50,220 nt of DNA from Opitutaceae bacterium (lineage in GTDB: Bacteria > Verrucomicrobiota > Verrucomicrobiia > Opitutales > Opitutaceae). Shown here in pieces: positions 17,184 through 26,177 of this stretch. The stretch covers positions 1 to 50,220 of the forward strand of contig JANQKI010000241.1 in NCBI GenBank assembly GCA_028281165.1, given 5' to 3'. A program made the translations under genes and the position numbers. Every line of letters starts with the position of its first letter. Position 1 is the first letter of the stretch. The notes beneath the pieces were generated by a model. It had not been told where the DNA came from. It worked only from the letters and a program-made list of their open reading frames with translations, and ran no database searches.

Positions 17184-19082
17184 CTACGGTAGGCTTTGCT
17201 GCCACTGCTTGCTTGTTTCTCCGCTTATAGGTTGAAAGTGTCTATCGTATGGATATGGCGGAATGATTGGCGCATGTTCTCCAAATTCTACTACTCTACT
17301 AATTCGTATATAGTTGTATGGGACGAAGGATTTTTCCTCTTCGATCTGCATTTCAATCCTGGCAGACAATTCCCAGCCGGGCAAATATCTTTTCATTCTG
17401 TTTTCATTACTCGGATCTATATATAGAAGTTGTATAGCGAAAATAGCATCATATGTGCCTAACCCAATCGGGCTATGCTCAACGATTTTTTCCGTGTGCA
17501 AGTTTGCCTGATTTACCGAAACGTTATTAATTTCGTAAAGCTCTAAAAACGTCTGGAACCTTGATATGTATAAATAATTTCCTTTCTCTAAATTGTTGTG
17601 ATGATTTAATATGAATTCCATATAATCAGGAATAGCATTATTTTTCGTGTATGAATGCTTTGCATAAATGGATGTTGAATATAGAAATGCTATTACTAAA
17701 AATATTGTTGTTACTAAAGAGGTTTTTTCTTTTTCTAATATACGGATTCCAAGTGCCGCAACTATTATCAAGAAAAGGGACAAGGGAATCGCAAGTCGAG
17801 AAGCTACTGGATCGGCAAATGATCCCCAAAAATAGGCTAGCATTAGTAGAGTATGTATTATTAGGCATCCGAAAAAGAGAAGTGTTGGCAACGTCTTTGT
17901 TTCAACTTGTGGGAGAGTATTCATCCTTTTCGCCAAATTGCCAATTATTAAAAAGACGCTAGCAACGGCGACAATTGCTATAACGGGATTGTTCGCTAGG
18001 CTAGCATCAGGCTTAAAGAAGAAGATAAGAGCTCCTTTGAGATTTAGCCATATGTAGTGGACGCTAAAGATTCCTTGGTCACTTTGGTTCTGGTACCAAT
18101 TACTTGAATCTACAATCGAGAGCCTTTGTATCCAAACGATAGGAATAAAAAGGATTGGAACTACACATTGAAACCAACTAGCGTAAAGCCGTTTATCTCT
18201 CCAACTTGCATAAAGTACTACCCCCGCTACTGGCAGTACGTAAATGAAAGACTCGTATCTGGTGTTTGATAGCGCTACTGCGGTGAGAAAAAGAAGGCTC
18301 TGTTTCTCTTTCGATGGGTTTTTAGAGTAATTGATTGCTACAGCTAAACTAGCCATAATCAGATTTGCGTTAAGCAAATCGAAACCTCCTCCGCTAGCGT
18401 TTGTAGCAATGATTGGGGACGCGGATATAATTACAATCGAAATGATTCCCGCTCGACGGTCTGCAAATCTTACGATTATATGAAAAACAAGAGCGATAAG
18501 AGTTAAGGTTAATATTCCGTTTAGATAGAATGCATTTGAAACACGAAATCCTAGCAAGTCATGAACATTGGCTAGGAGAACAGGATACATGCCGGGTCTC
18601 TTGCTAAGACGCGCGGCTCCGGTGAATTCTATTTCGTTGTGAGATGATCCTGTTATTATAGCTTCTCTGGTTTCATGAATATTTAGTGCAAGATTCGAGA
18701 GTGCTGGTTCGTCGAAATATATCTTAAAGCCTGGAGACTCCCTCGTGAATAAGTAAACTGCGCTTAGAAGGACTAATAGAAAAACTAGCCAATTTCGTTT
18801 TTCGCGTACAAGCCCGAGCCACTCCTTGCCGTAGATTTTTATAAGAAGGGCAATTGACGCTACGATTACGAATTCAATTACCCAGTACGTAGAAATCGAC
18901 GCTGCTATTGTTAGCGCTTTCTGGTTGCTGGGCAAAAATGCAAGACAAAGAGAAAATACGGCTGATAGACCAAACGAAACTACTATTAACTTGTTTCGTT
19001 TTTTTTGCGCGCAAGCTTTTCTGCTTGAGATCCGTTCTCCTTGCTGAGACTTACCGTCTGGTGACTTTTCTAGATATTCCAT
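17184..19082 (-). CDS. Polytopic GT-C fold glycosyltransferase-like membrane protein
   Basis: 632 residues from ATG 19082; a TTG twelve codons upstream (19118) is less plausible. After a charged N-terminus there are about ten or more hydrophobic segments between residues 32 and 480, then a soluble C-terminal region of about 130 residues. The loop after the third membrane segment contains the acidic pair D124-E125 (IYFDEPALSN), the position where GT-C enzymes (PMT/ArnT/RgtA-like) carry their catalytic Asp. Such enzymes use polyprenyl-phosphate sugars on the periplasmic side. The gene lies downstream of the pilin gene on the same strand, behind a terminator, and just upstream of two glycan-modification genes. 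The acceptor could be a glycolipid, a polysaccharide or the pilin. Confidence 0.8.
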   Translation of the reverse strand: MEYLEKSPDGKSQQGERISSRKACAQKKRNKLIVVSFGLSAVFSLCLAFLPSNQKALTIAASISTYWVIEFVIVASIALLIKIYGKEWLGLVREKRNWLVFLLVLLSAVYLFTRESPGFKIYFDEPALSNLALNIHETREAIITGSSHNEIEFTGAARLSKRPGMYPVLLANVHDLLGFRVSNAFYLNGILTLTLIALVFHIIVRFADRRAGIISIVIISASPIIATNASGGGFDLLNANLIMASLAVAINYSKNPSKEKQSLLFLTAVALSNTRYESFIYVLPVAGVVLYASWRDKRLYASWFQCVVPILFIPIVWIQRLSIVDSSNWYQNQSDQGIFSVHYIWLNLKGALIFFFKPDASLANNPVIAIVAVASVFLIIGNLAKRMNTLPQVETKTLPTLLFFGCLIIHTLLMLAYFWGSFADPVASRLAIPLSLFLIIVAALGIRILEKEKTSLVTTIFLVIAFLYSTSIYAKHSYTKNNAIPDYMEFILNHHNNLEKGNYLYISRFQTFLELYEINNVSVNQANLHTEKIVEHSPIGLGTYDAIFAIQLLYIDPSNENRMKRYLPGWELSARIEMQIEEEKSFVPYNYIRISRVVEFGEHAPIIPPYPYDRHFQPISGETSKQWQQSLP

Positions 19083-19290
19083 GCGAACATTCGGTGGGAG
19101 CGATCGTGGGATTCGCAATCGAGTTTATAAAACCAATGGGCAATTTATTTAAGTATATTTTGTTAGCTGTTTTCCACTTGTAGAGCCTTTATTTAAAAAT
19201 GAAATAATTAAAGATATTATTTACTGCGTGTTTGTAGCTATTGCCCGCCAGCTTTAGCTTTCGAAATTTTATACATACTGAATCACAAAA

Positions 19291-19317
19291 AAGCCATGCC
19301 TTTTGAGGGCATGGCTT
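19291..19317 (-). terminator. Intrinsic terminator of the pilin gene
   Basis: A perfect 10-bp stem (AAGCCATGCC and GGCATGGCTT) with a 7-nt loop is followed on the minus strand by a run of T. It lies about 50 bp beyond the pilin stop codon. It separates the pilin transcript from the GT-C gene beyond it. Confidence 0.88.
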
Positions 19318-19367
19318 GTAGGAAATTTTTTATTCTACAGAAGGTATATATTTTGTAGCAGTTATGC

Positions 19368-19754
19368 TTAGTTACCTTCGTCGTTGTAAGTTTTAGCTAC
19401 ACCACCGTTGGCAAGCGGGTGTCCCATGGTGAATGTTGCACCTGCAGTTACTGCGGTCGGAACAGTTGTGTACCCCGTACCAATCTTTTCAACATAATCG
19501 GTGATTGGTCCTGTAACGGCTCCAGTTGCAGCCGTGTAGCCAATGTTTGGCAGAGAAGATTGACTGTTTTCCAACATGTATTGCTGTGCAGCCGAACCAA
19601 TTTGACGAGCGTCATTGTCCATACGGCTTCCGATAGAGTTCGTACGAACTTGCTGGAAGGCAGGGATAGCCATTGCGGCCAAGAGGCCGATGATGACCAC
19701 CACGATCATGATTTCTACCAAAGTGAAACCTTTTTTAGATGTATTCTTATGCAT
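19368..19754 (-). CDS. Type IV pilin / pseudopilin
   Basis: 128 residues. It has a short basic leader MHKNTSKKG, then the prepilin-peptidase site G9|F10 with Glu at mature position 5 (FTLVEIMIVVVIIGLLAAMA), and a long hydrophobic alpha1 helix. The globular part is small, Thr/Ala/Gly-rich and has no cysteine pair. A ribosome-binding AGGA lies just before the ATG, one of the clearer ones in the window. A strong terminator follows, so it is monocistronic, as highly expressed major pilins often are. No assembly genes (pilB, C, D, M-Q) are in the window. It could be a type IVa pilin or a type II secretion pseudopilin; the short C-terminus does not decide this. Confidence 0.92.
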   Translation of the reverse strand: MHKNTSKKGFTLVEIMIVVVIIGLLAAMAIPAFQQVRTNSIGSRMDNDARQIGSAAQQYMLENSQSSLPNIGYTAATGAVTGPITDYVEKIGTGYTTVPTAVTAGATFTMGHPLANGGVAKTYNDEGN

Positions 19755-19984
19755 TTATTATTCCTATTGTTGATGTTCAGGTATAACAGATAAGGGTTAT
19801 TCGAATGGTAGAACGACCGCTCCTTAGGGGCCTTTAGGGCCAGTCATCCATTTTTGGTCAAGCAATTGTAAATTGTCTGCCAGCCTGCATTTTTCATAGG
19901 GTGAGGCTTAAATTGATTGCTAATTAGGGCGCCTTTTCCCAAGGGATTCGTCCATCAAATGGGGCTAACCTGACTTACTTTCCA

Positions 19985-20959
19985 ATGCAACGACGTCTTT
20001 ACATTTTAATTACAAGTTCTCTTTTTCTCTTTACTAGTGATTTTGCAACTGGCTCAACTTCAGAGGAGGTTGTTTTGCTATTTGCCAATGGGGATCGCTT
20101 AAGTGGATTGCTCCTCGAGGAGGGTAAGGAGCTAATTACCATTAATTCTAAATTCCTCGGGAAGTTGACGCTTAGCCGAACTGAGATTAAGAAGATTGAC
20201 AGGCCAAAATCAAAAGCATCGGCCGATCAGGAGAAGCCATCTAATCCTCCCACGCTCTCCAGCTCGAAAAAGAACAGAGCTTCATTGGTCTCTCTTCTTC
20301 GTCCATTAACCTTTGAGGAGTGGAAAAAGCGCCTAGAGTTTGGTATGACGACTCAATCGGGCCGGAGAGATAAAACTGATTTTTCTTTCCGTTTGAATAT
20401 GCAGAGACGGGTCGAAAAGAATCAGTACCGTTTTCAATCGCGCTATCTTTACGGAAAGAACAGGGGTGAAAAAACAACTGATAAGCAAAATGCCAGCTTT
20501 CGATGGCGTCACGACATAGCTCCGGGAGTCTTTTATCAAACCGACTCTCTCTACAGCGCTGACGAAATCAAAGAGATCGATCTGGATCTCGAGCAGAGAT
20601 TTGGCCTTGGTTACCGTTTCATCGATTCCGATGCGCTTAAGCTCTCTACCGGAGCTGGGGTAAGCGGTCGCCTTCGAGACGACCAAACGATGGACCGTGA
20701 ATTTGAGTATCTCTTTGATCTCTTCGAAGACATCGACTATCGCCTGAGCGAGCGCTTGCGAATCACTCAAGACTTTCGCATTGCGCTTCCGCTATCGGAA
20801 ACGGATCAATACTTGATAGATTTTCGAGCTGCGATGGTAACCGATATCACCGAGTCGCTTGACCTGTCGATTCGCTACCAACTAGAGTACGATAATTCAC
20901 TTTCAGGAGACCGTCGAGAAGACCAAAGGCTTATCAGCGCAATCGGATATTCTTTCTAA
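19985..20959 (+). CDS. DUF481-like outer-membrane beta-barrel protein
   Basis: 324 residues. A signal peptide (about 1-22) is followed by a small N-terminal domain (VVLLFANGDRLSGLLLEE, then ITINSKFLGKLTLSRTEIKKI) that reads like a Gly-Asp-rich beta module. After a Lys/Ser-rich linker, residues about 110-324 show alternating polar and hydrophobic strands ending in an aromatic residue (IGYSF), typical of outer-membrane barrels of the DUF481 family (putative salt-induced outer membrane protein). The function of this family is not established. It is divergent from the pilin gene, with a 230-bp intergenic region. Confidence 0.75.
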   Translation: MQRRLYILITSSLFLFTSDFATGSTSEEVVLLFANGDRLSGLLLEEGKELITINSKFLGKLTLSRTEIKKIDRPKSKASADQEKPSNPPTLSSSKKNRASLVSLLRPLTFEEWKKRLEFGMTTQSGRRDKTDFSFRLNMQRRVEKNQYRFQSRYLYGKNRGEKTTDKQNASFRWRHDIAPGVFYQTDSLYSADEIKEIDLDLEQRFGLGYRFIDSDALKLSTGAGVSGRLRDDQTMDREFEYLFDLFEDIDYRLSERLRITQDFRIALPLSETDQYLIDFRAAMVTDITESLDLSIRYQLEYDNSLSGDRREDQRLISAIGYSF

Positions 20960-21008
20960 AGAAACTTTCCTCAGGGCCTCTTACGAGCTTTTCGAATCGT
21001 CTCGGTAA

Positions 21009-21407
21009 TCAGGCGCTCTTATCTTCCTGATCCATAAATATGTCCGCTCGCTCGATTGTAACTGCGTCTTTCCAGAGGGCCTCTAAATTATAGGTTTCCC
21101 GCATTTCGGGCGTGAAAAGGTGGATCATGACGTCGAATGCATCAACTACGGACCATCCTGTCTCGGGGTTGTCATCGATACCTACTATATTCACCTTTTC
21201 TGACTTCAAAGCCTGATCTAGCTCTCGCTTCAGAGCGCGCAGGTGTGGGTTTGAATTGGCAGTAGCCAGGAACATGAAGTTGGTTATTGATGACTGTTGG
21301 CTTATATCCAGTACCTTGATATCGATTGCCTTAGTGTCCTCCAGCACATCCCAGCAAACGCCAAGAAGACGCTTATTTTCCTGAGTTAGTTCATTCGTTT
21401 CTGCCAT
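21009..21407 (-). CDS. rsfS: Ribosomal silencing factor RsfS
   Basis: 132 residues of the Iojap/RsfS family. Conserved features are IKVLDISQQSSITNFMFLAT, the region around GIDDNPETGWSVVDAFDVMIHLF, and YNLEALWKDA. RsfS binds ribosomal protein L14 on the 50S subunit and blocks subunit joining when nutrients are scarce. It lies 5 bp after nadD, an arrangement very common in bacteria that supports the call. It is the last gene of the sigma-nadD-rsfS operon and converges on the DUF481-like gene. Confidence 0.95.
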   Translation of the reverse strand: MAETNELTQENKRLLGVCWDVLEDTKAIDIKVLDISQQSSITNFMFLATANSNPHLRALKRELDQALKSEKVNIVGIDDNPETGWSVVDAFDVMIHLFTPEMRETYNLEALWKDAVTIERADIFMDQEDKSA

Positions 21408-21412
21408 GCTTG

Positions 21413-22009
21413 TTATCCCTCTTTATACAATCCCTTTGTCGTGATGTAATCTAAGACTGGTCCTGGCAAGAAGTACTTGATTGGCAAGTTGTTTTTAAGA
21501 CGCGCTCTGATCTCAGTCGAACTGATTTCCACTGTCCTCTTTCCGCAGAAATGGACTTTTAGATTTTCAATTGACCCTGAGTCAGGCATTTCGCTGCCTT
21601 TCCTGCTAAAGCAGATGAATTCTATGAGCCGAGCGATCTGCTCCATCTTTCTCCAGTCTTTCAATTGCTCTGCCTGATCGGCTCCAATCATCCAGAATAA
21701 GTGATCGTTCGGATGGAGATTCCTTAATATCTCTATGGTATCAATCGAGTAGCTGGGTCCCTCTCGCTCGATCTCTATGGAACTCGCGGTGAAGCGACTG
21801 TCGCCTTGAACGGCAATTCGCGTCATCTCTAAGCGGTCTGATGGGCTAGCCGATGATAGGCCAGACTTTAAAGGCGATTGTAAAGCGGGAATAAATACAA
21901 CCCGGTCCAGGTTGCACTCTTCGACGGCGTCTTGGGCCATCAGCAGATGTCCATGGTGAATTGGATCAAAACTGCCACCAAAGATCCCGATTCTCTTGGG
22001 ATCGCTCAT
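21413..22009 (-). CDS. nadD: Nicotinate-nucleotide adenylyltransferase
   Basis: 198 residues, full length for NadD. It has the nucleotidyltransferase start GIFGGSFDPIHHGHLLMA, with the HxGH motif that binds ATP phosphates, then MIGADQAEQLKDW and the C-terminal ISSTEIRARL. It converts nicotinate mononucleotide and ATP to deamido-NAD in the NAD biosynthesis pathway. It lies 16 bp after the sigma factor gene and 5 bp before rsfS. Confidence 0.96.
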   Translation of the reverse strand: MSDPKRIGIFGGSFDPIHHGHLLMAQDAVEECNLDRVVFIPALQSPLKSGLSSASPSDRLEMTRIAVQGDSRFTASSIEIEREGPSYSIDTIEILRNLHPNDHLFWMIGADQAEQLKDWRKMEQIARLIEFICFSRKGSEMPDSGSIENLKVHFCGKRTVEISSTEIRARLKNNLPIKYFLPGPVLDYITTKGLYKEG

Positions 22010-22025
22010 GTGTTTAGACGGAAAT

Positions 22026-23138
22026 TCAAACCAACTCTTCTTTCATGTGCCCAAGTATGTCGGCTATTTTCGACAATGCCCTTTCCTCCCTTCTTGAGAC
22101 TTGTTGTCTTGAAATTCCTAGTACAGTAGCTATCTCGTTCAGCGTTTCTTTGGCTTCCCTATTAAATACGCCGTATCTTAATGCAATTACCTGTTTTTGT
22201 TTCTCGGATAGAACTTTTTCTGTAAATCCAACCAGTCGTTTCAAGTCGGTCCTGATTGCTGTTTGGAAGGGATTTTCCCCCTTGTCCATAAGCATCTCCT
22301 CTAGATTTCCAGCGTTAGAATCTTCAATCGTCTGCCAGTCTCTAGCCGGAGTTTGTAGCCCTTGAATGGCAAGGGTTGTTTGACGATCATCGAATTTGTT
22401 GCGAGAGTCGGACTTTTCTGAAGAAGCTGAAATACTTGCTAGCAAATTGACGGGAGCCGTTAGCGGGAAGTTGGTTTTCATAATGTAATTCCTGATACGC
22501 CGCTCGACCCATCTGGCTGCTAGGCCTGCAAATCGTTTGTCAGGATCTATTCGATCTATGGCTTGTAATAGACCCAGATAGCCTTCTTGTTCGCAGTCCT
22601 TTAGATGGCTTTTGTTGAAAGCAATTTTCGATGCCGAAGACCTCGGGAGTTGGCCATATTCAAGAAGTAAGAGTTTTTGGGCCTTCTTGTACTCGGCATA
22701 CTGCTTACTCAACTGCAGTTTTGCGCTTCGAATAAGATTAGCAGTCCTTAAGCTGTGTGATGTACAAGCCTTTTCTCCGGAAGCGAATGAAACTCCCCAC
22801 GCTCTCGCTAGTCTCTTCTTTGAAGATTGTCGGCATGTTTCGTTTTCTCTGAGAATCTTCTGAAACAGCAACGTCTTGGATTCAATGGGTAAAGCCAGAA
22901 GGGCCTGCAATTGCCCAACTCCTTGCCTTGCGCCTGGAAGTTTAAGTTTTTGTAAAAGGCCTGGCATTTTTTCCTGCCAGTCAGGCTGAGCGAGAGAAGT
23001 GTCTAGAGCCTTCCTAAGACGAGACACAACGAGAGCGGCCGCTCTCGTTTCCGCCAGGTCGTACGCGTATCGGTCGCAGCGCGATTCTCGAGTTTCTTCA
23101 ATCTTGCGTTCCTCTAGTTTTGCGTTTGCGCCACCCAT
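22026..23138 (-). CDS. Divergent sigma-70 family RNA polymerase sigma factor
   Basis: 370 residues from ATG 23138; a TTG at 23189 would add 17 residues. Region 2 is recognisable at about 185-245 (CEQEGYLGLLQAIDRIDP, RWVERRIRNYIM). Region 4, with its helix-turn-helix, lies near the C-terminus (LSEKQKQVIALRYGVF, TLNEIATVLGISRQQVSRREERAL). The first 170 residues do not look like sigma region 1.2, and the segment between regions 2 and 4 is not an obvious region 3. It is therefore neither a standard RpoD nor a short ECF factor. It is first in an operon with nadD and rsfS. It could be the released partner of an anti-sigma system, but nothing here links it directly to the STAS switch 18 kb away. Confidence 0.85.
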   Translation of the reverse strand: MGGANAKLEERKIEETRESRCDRYAYDLAETRAAALVVSRLRKALDTSLAQPDWQEKMPGLLQKLKLPGARQGVGQLQALLALPIESKTLLFQKILRENETCRQSSKKRLARAWGVSFASGEKACTSHSLRTANLIRSAKLQLSKQYAEYKKAQKLLLLEYGQLPRSSASKIAFNKSHLKDCEQEGYLGLLQAIDRIDPDKRFAGLAARWVERRIRNYIMKTNFPLTAPVNLLASISASSEKSDSRNKFDDRQTTLAIQGLQTPARDWQTIEDSNAGNLEEMLMDKGENPFQTAIRTDLKRLVGFTEKVLSEKQKQVIALRYGVFNREAKETLNEIATVLGISRQQVSRREERALSKIADILGHMKEELV

Positions 23139-23276
23139 AATCTTATTCTGAAGCTCTATTTTGAATACCTCTTCCTGTCCTATTATCAAGTCAGTCCTTT
23201 GATCGTTTTAGGATGTTTCTCATTCCTCAGGCTTGTTTTTCCAAAAGAATTTTGCTGGCATTCCGCCTTCGTCCTT

Positions 23277-23365
23277 GCCCAGGTGGCGGAATTGGTAGAC
23301 GCAGCGGACTTAAAATCCGCTGACCTGAAAGGGTCGTGCGGGTTCAAGTCCCGCCCTGGGCACCA
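23277..23365 (+). tRNA. tRNA-Leu (anticodon UAA)
   Basis: An 89-nt class II tRNA. The acceptor stem is GCCCAGG/CCTGGGC. The D-arm is TGGCGGAATTGGTAGACGCA. The anticodon stem GCGGA/TCCGC encloses the loop CTTAAAA with anticodon TAA. The long variable arm is GACC-TGAAA-GGGTC, and the T-arm contains GGTTCAAGTCC. The 3' CCA is encoded. It reads UUA leucine codons. A+T-rich glycan genes begin about 225 bp downstream; I found no repeated copy of its 3' end in the window. Confidence 0.97.
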
Positions 23366-23589
23366 CTCTTTTTTTGGCTGTCTCCTAGCGCTAAGTAAAC
23401 ATTGGCGATTTGTTTCTCGTCTCCCTCAACCTACACTACCTAAAAAGGAGGGTCACATTAGAGCGATCTCGTGCAAAGGGTGTAAGGAAAGATTCGATAC
23501 TGTAAAAAATTAACGAATCTGCAAGAAGCCGGCGAGATCTATGCTAGTTGATTGCTTTGGTGTCATTATGTGCCATTTGATGAAACTCG

Positions 23590-25131
23590 GTGGCTATCAT
23601 TGCAAACAGACAGTGGAAAATACGATCTTATATCTGGGTTAACGTAACTGTAATCCTATGCCTTTTTGCTAATCTATATCTTTTCGGAATCCCTCAACCA
23701 AGCATACATGATGAGTTCTCATACTTGCTTGGAGGAGATACTTTTGCTAATGGCAGGTTTGCCAATCCTGAACACCCTAAAAAGGAATTCTTCCACACTT
23801 TTCACGTTCTCCAATCGCCCGTATATGCTTCGAAGTATCCACCTGGATCATTCTTGTTTATTGCTATTGGCATTTGGTTAGGAAATCCATTCTTTGGGAT
23901 CTGGATACAGGCCCTCGTCTTTGGGAATGCCATGCTCTGGGCCTGCTATGTCTTTTTGGGAAATCGATGGGCGCCAATTGCTGCCATAGCAGCAGTTCTC
24001 CAATTCTGCTTTGCAAACTATTGGGTTCTTAGCTATTGGGGAGGGCTTACGGCCGCTATCGGAGGTTGTTTGGCTTTTGGTGGTTTCTGGAAGTGTCTCT
24101 CAGCTTCAAGTATTGGCCGGAGACAAGCAGCTGTTTTTTGCGGGATTGGCCTAGTTCTCCTGATGATCACTCGTCCTTACGAGGGGCTTGTTGCAACAGC
24201 GAGCGCCTTCTCTACGTTTTATTGTGCGGCAATACTTATCAGAAAACATTCTTTTGCCAATATTTTTCAGCGATTCTTGCCTACTCTTTTCTTGGTAACT
24301 CTTGGGTTTATCTTCGTTTTATATTATAATTATACAATTACTAATAAACCCCTGCGCTTTCCGCAATCCGAATTTTCTAAGCAATATTTTAACGGTTCGC
24401 CAATCGTTTCGTCCAAGACAAAGAGATTTGTCTCTATCGATGTAGGTCAATTTAAATCATTCTATGATTATTACCTAAAGCCTAATGACATGTTTTATAA
24501 ATTGGAAGATGGAGTAGTTAGAAAATCAAAAATGATTTTCAGTTTCTTTTTTTTCCATTACACGGGAATAGTAGTATTGCTCGCTATCCCATTGTGTTGG
24601 AGTCAAAAAGCTGGCTTTTTACTGCTTCCCATGATTGCCGCGTGGATTGCCGATGTTCTCATAGTGCCATTTATGCCTCACTACATAGCTCCGATAGCTC
24701 CAATATTTGTTATTCTTCAATTCCTATGTTTGAGAGCTTTAGTTTTAAGACTGCCAGAATATCGTTATAAAATATTAGTTTTCATTCTTTTGTTGCTTTG
24801 CATATTCATATTCCAGTTAAAACAAAGAATTAGCGTTCCTGAGTATATAAATTTTGACTTCTTGAAATTCGCTAATCAGCGTATGGACATAGAGTCGACT
24901 TTGAGGGAAAGTGACCAATACGATTGTGTGTTGGTGAGATATTCAACTTCGAGCAGCTATTTAACTGAATGGGTATACAACCTTTCTAATACCGATGAGC
25001 AGCATGTCGTCTGGGCTCACGATCTTGGTGAAAAAAATATTGAGTTGATGCAATATTATCCAGAGAGACGGTTTTGGAGGCTAACAGTTGGTGCAGGAAG
25101 TATTGATTTGCAGGAAATGCTTAATGAATGA
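23590..25131 (+). CDS. Polytopic GT-C fold glycosyltransferase-like membrane protein
   Basis: 513 residues starting at GTG 23590. About ten hydrophobic segments begin at residue 16. The first periplasmic loop has the acidic pair D41-E42 in SIHDEFSYLLGG, followed by PEHP and the SKYPPG motif, a layout typical of RgtA/ArnT-type GT-C enzymes that use polyprenyl-linked sugars. The soluble C-terminal part (about 410-513) is short. It is the first gene of a rightward A+T-rich cluster with a GT2 protein, a DUF354 protein and a flippase-like protein, so a role in surface-glycan assembly is likely. Donor and acceptor are unknown. It is not obviously a paralogue of the GT-C protein at 17184-19082 beyond the general fold. 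Confidence 0.8.
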   Translation: MAIIANRQWKIRSYIWVNVTVILCLFANLYLFGIPQPSIHDEFSYLLGGDTFANGRFANPEHPKKEFFHTFHVLQSPVYASKYPPGSFLFIAIGIWLGNPFFGIWIQALVFGNAMLWACYVFLGNRWAPIAAIAAVLQFCFANYWVLSYWGGLTAAIGGCLAFGGFWKCLSASSIGRRQAAVFCGIGLVLLMITRPYEGLVATASAFSTFYCAAILIRKHSFANIFQRFLPTLFLVTLGFIFVLYYNYTITNKPLRFPQSEFSKQYFNGSPIVSSKTKRFVSIDVGQFKSFYDYYLKPNDMFYKLEDGVVRKSKMIFSFFFFHYTGIVVLLAIPLCWSQKAGFLLLPMIAAWIADVLIVPFMPHYIAPIAPIFVILQFLCLRALVLRLPEYRYKILVFILLLLCIFIFQLKQRISVPEYINFDFLKFANQRMDIESTLRESDQYDCVLVRYSTSSSYLTEWVYNLSNTDEQHVVWAHDLGEKNIELMQYYPERRFWRLTVGAGSIDLQEMLNE

Positions 25132-25220
25132 AACTAGTCATAAGCGTGACCATGATTTCCACATGCTATTTATTTCGCCACTAGAAATGGATTCTTGATT
25201 CATTGCCCTGTTCCCTCCTT

Positions 25221-26177
25221 GTGAAATTGATCATTCAAATACCATGCTTTAACGAGGAGCAAACGCTTCCTGTTACTCTAAAACAATTGCCTCGAAAAAT
25301 CGAGGGAATAGATCAGATCGAATGGCTTGTTATTGATGACGGCAGTACCGATAGGACTGAGCAAATTGCTCAAGAAAATGGGGTCGATCACATTGTTCGG
25401 CTACCTCGAAATCAAGGCCTTGCAAACGCCTTTAAGATTGGCTTGGAGGAATGCCTTGCCAGAGGGGCCGACGTGATTGTTAATACTGATGCGGATAATC
25501 AGTACGACGCGCGAGATATTCCAGTGTTAATCCAGCCGATCATAGACGAGGAAGCGGACTTCGTAATCGGAACAAGGCCTATTTCGGAAATTAAGGAATT
25601 TTCCTTTATAAAGAAACTCCTTCAAAAGTTGGGCACTTTTGTTGTTAGTTCCGTTAGCGGAGCTCCCACCGAAGATGCTCCAAGTGGGTTTAGGGCTATT
25701 TCAAGAATTGCAGCCCTTAAGCTGAACATCTTTAGCAAGTATACATATACACTCGAAACAATAATCCAAGCTGGCCAAAATGGGATTCTCATAAAATCTG
25801 TTCCGATTCGAGTTAATCCTCAAACTAGAGAATCGCGCCTTGTTAAGAATATTTTTTCATACGTAAAGCGATCCATACTTACCATTTTAAGAATATTCGT
25901 TGTTTATCGACCTCTTCGATTTTTTGCGACTATTTCGTTTGGAGTATTTATCTTAGGTTTTCTTCTTTCCTGCCGTTTTCTCTATTATTATCTGACAGGT
26001 GATGGCGATGGTAAGATCCAGTCGCTCATTTTGTCTGCAATGTTAATGGGATCGGGGATCTTGCTATTTATGGTAGCGCTCTTGGCTGACCTTGTAGCTG
26101 TTAACAGAAAATTGCTCGAAAAGCTTCAAGCTAAAATGCACGAGATAGATAGTAAAGTTTCCAGTCTTAAAAAGTAA
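25221..26177 (+). CDS. Family 2 glycosyltransferase, polyprenyl-phosphate sugar synthase type, with C-terminal membrane helices
   Basis: 318 residues from GTG 25221 (a TTG at 25203 would add six). The catalytic domain (about 1-215) has IIQIPCFNEEQTLPVTL, WLVIDDGSTDRT, the metal-binding NTDADNQYD and PSGFRAIS. Two hydrophobic segments follow (about 230-255 and 268-295), then a charged tail with coiled-coil character. This resembles DPM1/GtrB-like enzymes that load a sugar onto undecaprenyl phosphate for GT-C transferases, which fits the GT-C gene directly upstream (about 90-bp gap). The following 263 bp hold no recognisable gene. Confidence 0.88.
   Translation: MKLIIQIPCFNEEQTLPVTLKQLPRKIEGIDQIEWLVIDDGSTDRTEQIAQENGVDHIVRLPRNQGLANAFKIGLEECLARGADVIVNTDADNQYDARDIPVLIQPIIDEEADFVIGTRPISEIKEFSFIKKLLQKLGTFVVSSVSGAPTEDAPSGFRAISRIAALKLNIFSKYTYTLETIIQAGQNGILIKSVPIRVNPQTRESRLVKNIFSYVKRSILTILRIFVVYRPLRFFATISFGVFILGFLLSCRFLYYYLTGDGDGKIQSLILSAMLMGSGILLFMVALLADLVAVNRKLLEKLQAKMHEIDSKVSSLKK

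Noticed and set aside
20333-20770. 145-codon minus-strand frame opposite the DUF481-like gene
   Set aside because: The plus-strand frame has a signal peptide and barrel pattern; the minus frame has none and no start signal.
23199-23513. 104-codon plus-strand frame across tRNA-Leu
   Set aside because: It reads through the tRNA gene; the C-terminal CKGCKERF looks zinc-finger-like but is too short and has no start of its own with a ribosome-binding site.
23366-23589. tRNA-Leu 3' end as an attachment site
   Set aside because: I could not find a second copy of the tRNA 3' end nor an integrase in the window, so no att site is annotated.
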